Shown in pieces: positions 5,089 through 5,614 of a stretch of 5,614 nt of DNA (within the stretch, counting starts at the first letter, position 1; the number at the start of each line of letters is the position of its first letter). The stretch lies in NCBI GenBank assembly GCA_945622055.1, contig CALZBV010000164.1:1-5614 (forward strand), written 5' to 3'. Under the pieces are notes generated by a model. That model saw only the letters and a program-made list of their open reading frames with translations, was not told the origin of the DNA and did not search any database. The translations under genes and the position numbers were made by a program. This DNA is from an uncultured Clostridia bacterium. GTDB taxonomy: Bacteria; Bacillota; Clostridia; Lachnospirales; Lachnospiraceae.

Positions 5089-5614
5089 TTAATACTGGTA
5101 CCAATCTCTTACATCACGTTCAATAACCTCATCTGCTAATGCACGATAACCTTCCGCACCATTGCATTTTGGATCATACATAATAATCGGAAGACCATGA
5201 CTTGGTGCCTCAGCAAGCTTGACATTTCTCGGAATAATAGTATTATATATATTTTCCTTTAGATTTTTACGCACATTTTCCACAACCTGCAACGAGAGGT
5301 TTGTTCTGGAATCGAACATGGTAAAAACCGCACCCTCAAGCTCAAGGTTAGGATTTAATCTCTTTTGAACAAGCTCAATCGTGTGCATTAACTGGGATAA
5401 CCCTTCCAATGCATAGTACTCACACTGAATCGGAACCAATACCGTATCAGCAGTCGTCATTGCATTTACCGTGAGAGTATTTAGTGATGGAGGACAATCT
5501 ATGATAATATAATCGTAATAATCACGAACCTTATCAACATGTCCCTTCAACATATATTCTTTTCTATCTACACCAATTAATTCAATCTCTGCTGCTGATA
5601 AATCCGGATTAGAG
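5089..5614 (-). CDS. parA: Chromosome partitioning ATPase ParA (Soj type), 5' end outside window
   Basis: The C-terminal 174 codons of a MinD/ParA-family ATPase that dimerises on DNA with ATP and is switched off by ParB to move origins apart. The reading frame stays open to the window edge, so the in-frame ATG at 5553 is internal. Sequence before it (NPDLSAAEIELIGVDRKEY) matches the family well. Visible signatures are the Walker B-type segment YDYIIIDCPPSLN, PIQCEYYALEGLSQL, the switch-like FDSRTNLSLQV and NTIIPRNVKLAEAPSHGLP. The family is usually about 255-260 residues, so roughly 80 residues, including the deviant Walker A motif, are missing to the right. Strong similarity to chromosomal Soj argues against a plasmid partition gene. 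parB follows 41 bp downstream in the same operon. The promoter is outside the window. Confidence 0.96.
   Translation of the reverse strand, partial: SNPDLSAAEIELIGVDRKEYMLKGHVDKVRDYYDYIIIDCPPSLNTLTVNAMTTADTVLVPIQCEYYALEGLSQLMHTIELVQKRLNPNLELEGAVFTMFDSRTNLSLQVVENVRKNLKENIYNTIIPRNVKLAEAPSHGLPIIMYDPKCNGAEGYRALADEVIERDVRDWYQY

Noticed and set aside
5089..5553. parA starting at the internal ATG at 5553
   Set aside because: The frame is open upstream to the window edge with typical Soj sequence, and a start at 5553 would remove the whole nucleotide-binding N-terminus.
4142..5614. ParA/ParB as part of a plasmid or integrated element
   Set aside because: Sequence type, consensus parS and DUF4446 context point to the chromosomal system. 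No integrase, relaxase or transposase is present.

Overview
The window looks like a chromosomal segment from a low-to-moderate GC anaerobic Firmicute, most likely a Lachnospiraceae-type Clostridium relative. The basis is recognition of protein families by eye: chromosomal Soj-type ParA and Spo0J-type ParB, a DUF4446 protein directly after ParB, and a DUF3881 protein, which I associate with Lachnospiraceae. A perfect parS site lies inside parB. This combination is typical of the neighbourhood of the chromosomal replication origin. oriC itself is not visible and would presumably lie beyond the right edge.

Every gene is on the minus strand, so the text below runs right to left, in the direction of transcription. 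First is the C-terminal two thirds of parA (cut by the right edge), then parB, a one-pass DUF4446 membrane protein and an HD-GYP domain protein. The gaps are 41, 14 and 16 bp, so these four probably form one operon. A 186-bp gap follows. Its coding-sense strand is almost all purine, and it has no convincing promoter or terminator. A second pair comes next: an unrecognised four-pass membrane protein of 379 residues and a DUF3881 protein, 20 bp apart. Last is a strong sigma-A-type promoter, a roughly 95-nt structured leader and a tRNA-Arg(CCU) gene at the left edge.

ParA and ParB with parS form the ParABS machinery that separates replicated origins and loads condensin. The parS site encodes the ParB residues VSRET, so one stretch is both centromere and coding sequence. 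DUF4446 has no established function but is anchored in the membrane and co-transcribed with parB. The HD-GYP protein has the complete set of metal ligands expected of a cyclic-di-GMP phosphodiesterase but carries Phe where the usual Lys follows the HD dyad.

The least explained parts are: the 9-bp hairpin sitting exactly between the parB Shine-Dalgarno and its start codon, the polypurine leader, the 379-residue membrane protein, and the link between ParABS and a c-di-GMP-type enzyme. I found no mobile element, CRISPR array or defence system.
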